Shown: positions 62,666 through 64,000 of the stretch, in pieces
Numbering within the stretch: the stretch's first letter is position 1
Layout: each line of letters begins with the position of its first letter
Assembly (NCBI GenBank): GCA_900095095.1
Contig: FMBT01000290.1
Span: 372,001-436,000 of the forward strand
Source: Fragilariopsis cylindrus CCMP1102
Lineage: Eukaryota; Bacillariophyta; Bacillariophyceae; Bacillariales; Bacillariaceae
Length of the DNA: 64,000 nt
Direction: 5' to 3'
Position numbers and translations under genes: made by a program
Notes under the pieces: generated by a model
Told to the model about the DNA's origin: nothing
Seen by the model: the letters and a program-made list of their open reading frames with translations, nothing else
Database searches by the model: none

Positions 62666-63730
62666 ATGATGATGATGAAGACTTGTACATTCGTATTAGC
62701 ATTTGCGACACTATTGTCGTCTGCTATTGCAGCACCTGCTGTTGTGTGGCAAAGTAGTAGTACCGCCAAAATTAGTAGTAGTAATGCACGTTCTCTTCAT
62801 TCTTCTGAAGACATTCATGCATCCGAATTGATGAAGAATGTCCTTACTATTTCTTCATCTGAAGCGCCTGCTTTAAGTGCTGTAATTTTCCTTATTGGAA
62901 AAGGTGATGATGGATCAGAACAATTATCGGAACTTGCTTCTGGTGGAAAATTACCATTAACATTTGCTAAGTATAATGATGCCACCGGTGTGTATCATTC
63001 AGTATCCGGTGTGGAAAGTACCGGTTCAATAGTGAAAGTAGCCGGTAACGCGATTACTACTGAAGGAAATAATAATAATAACAAGAATAAGAATAACCGT
63101 CGTGTCCTTGAGGTTACTTTGAATGAATTCAATAGTAAACTAACTTCATTGGACACGGCTGCTGTTGTTGATCCAGTTGCAGAAGTTGAAATTGATAGTA
63201 ATGGTACACCATCCTCCACTACATCAACATCCACATCAACCAATAAGAGAGTTACCAAGCGAGCACGTGCACTAGCACAAGCTGATATTTACATTGTGAA
63301 TGTGAATCCAACAACTGATGCATCCACTCAAATTGATAATTCTATTGTCCAAGCAATCGAACACAAGAATGTTGGTGCGGTTGTACTTGGTGGTATCCGA
63401 TCGATTGAAGAAGTGAAGCACGAGCGGTTCTTAACGAATCAACGTCGGATGACTGTGATGGAATCGAATGGAAATAAAATTATGGACAATCGCCGGCGTC
63501 GATTAGAAGAAGATGGCGATGCGAATGATGATGCTGCACAAGCTGATAATGCCAATAATGATGACTTATCTGGCGTATACTACGTTGCGATGACACCTAA
63601 TATCTTAGCTGGCTTATTATTTACACTTCTTTTTCTTGTTGTTACCTATACCGGTATCTCCTGTATGGGAGATATTCAAGGTGGTGATTGCTTTACAGAC
63701 AAGTACCCATCTCTTGGTCGTGAAGCTTAA
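62666..63730 (+). CDS. V-ATPase accessory-subunit-like type I membrane protein
   Basis: The 354-residue protein starts with a signal peptide (TCTFVLAFATLLSSAIAAPA), has a lumenal domain with Asn and Ser/Thr inserts, and a dibasic RVTKRAR stretch near 195 that could be processed. It ends with one membrane helix in YYVAMTPNILAGLLFTLLFL followed by GISCMGDIQ and a short cytosolic tail. The tyrosine/MTPNILAGLL helix and downstream GIS..GDIQ resemble the conserved transmembrane region of V-ATPase S1/Ac45, Voa1 and related Big1 proteins, which assist assembly of the Vo sector. The lumenal part is too diverged to confirm this. Single exon. Confidence 0.6.
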   Translation: MMMMKTCTFVLAFATLLSSAIAAPAVVWQSSSTAKISSSNARSLHSSEDIHASELMKNVLTISSSEAPALSAVIFLIGKGDDGSEQLSELASGGKLPLTFAKYNDATGVYHSVSGVESTGSIVKVAGNAITTEGNNNNNKNKNNRRVLEVTLNEFNSKLTSLDTAAVVDPVAEVEIDSNGTPSSTTSTSTSTNKRVTKRARALAQADIYIVNVNPTTDASTQIDNSIVQAIEHKNVGAVVLGGIRSIEEVKHERFLTNQRRMTVMESNGNKIMDNRRRRLEEDGDANDDAAQADNANNDDLSGVYYVAMTPNILAGLLFTLLFLVVTYTGISCMGDIQGGDCFTDKYPSLGREA

Positions 63731-64000
63731 AACAAAAAAAGGAAAGAAAAAGAAAGTACAAGACAAAGACATACATCAATCATTCCAAAAAAGAATCTTT
63801 TACCTTAGTACTCTCTCTATCATCATTTAGCATTTAATTAATAAATAATACCTTAAACCAAATAACTCCTGGCAATTAATTAAGTAGAAATATAATATAA
63901 AAACTCAGAGGTTTTTTTCAACTATTGTAGTTTATTTCACTCATATTTATATAATTCTAAAAACCTTCAACAGTACTCGATATATTTCTGTGCTTGCACC

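Noticed and set aside
1-64000. CRISPR arrays, bacterial operons or riboswitches
   Set aside because: No regularly spaced repeats with unique spacers occur, and introns, targeting peptides and gene families show a eukaryotic nuclear genome.

Overview
The window looks like nuclear DNA of a diatom or a close stramenopile relative. Five predicted products begin with a signal peptide followed by a plastid transit region opening on a phenylalanine (the diatom 'ASAFAP' type), one gene encodes the algal PsbQ-like photosystem II protein, and genes are compact with few short GT-AG introns. The host genes are AT-rich and full of Ser, Asn, Gln and Asp runs. About 24 host genes are supported, ten of them with introns placed here by matching splice sites to reading frame and family alignment.

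Layout. 1-6.1 kb: a partial unknown gene, a membrane-anchored selenocysteine lyase/cysteine desulfurase, an Rtt106-type histone chaperone and a secreted or plastid unknown. 6.5-15.7 kb: a plastid-type ribosomal protein L11 methyltransferase gene (PrmA-like) split by a 7.8-kb Ty1/copia element with identical 270-bp LTRs and a 5-bp target duplication. 16.6-23 kb: a MaoC-type hydratase, an unknown phosphosite-rich protein, an SCI1-like nuclear protein and an Mpv17-family protein. 23-26 kb: gene-poor, with a perfect inverted repeat and a decayed retroelement RNase H region. 26-33 kb: a Zn2Cys6 transcription factor, an imidazolonepropionase-like amidohydrolase whose intron holds a pentanucleotide array, an unknown, and a DUF1499 protein with a thylakoid Tat signal. 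34-44 kb: cyclophilin, a WD-repeat (DCAF4-like) protein, copine, an unusual zinc finger/RRM/2OG-oxygenase fusion and a plastid glutaredoxin. 44-52 kb: a thiolase and ETF-alpha pair and a bL35m and bL32m pair, each divergently transcribed, then PsbQ-like. 53-62.1 kb: piggyBac territory, with a 553-bp non-autonomous element flanked by TTAA and then an 8.3-kb segment bounded by the same family's two distinct ends, holding a decayed piggyBac transposase plus two intact G+C-richer genes (a secreted unknown and a urate/xanthine permease). 62.7-63.7 kb: a V-ATPase accessory-like membrane protein.

Functional links. Thiolase and ETF-alpha both serve mitochondrial fatty-acid beta-oxidation and share one 0.6-kb promoter region. 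The two mitoribosomal proteins share another. The candidate novelty is the 8.3-kb piggyBac-bounded segment that appears to carry a nutrient transporter and a secreted protein as cargo. It is supported by end structure but not proven.
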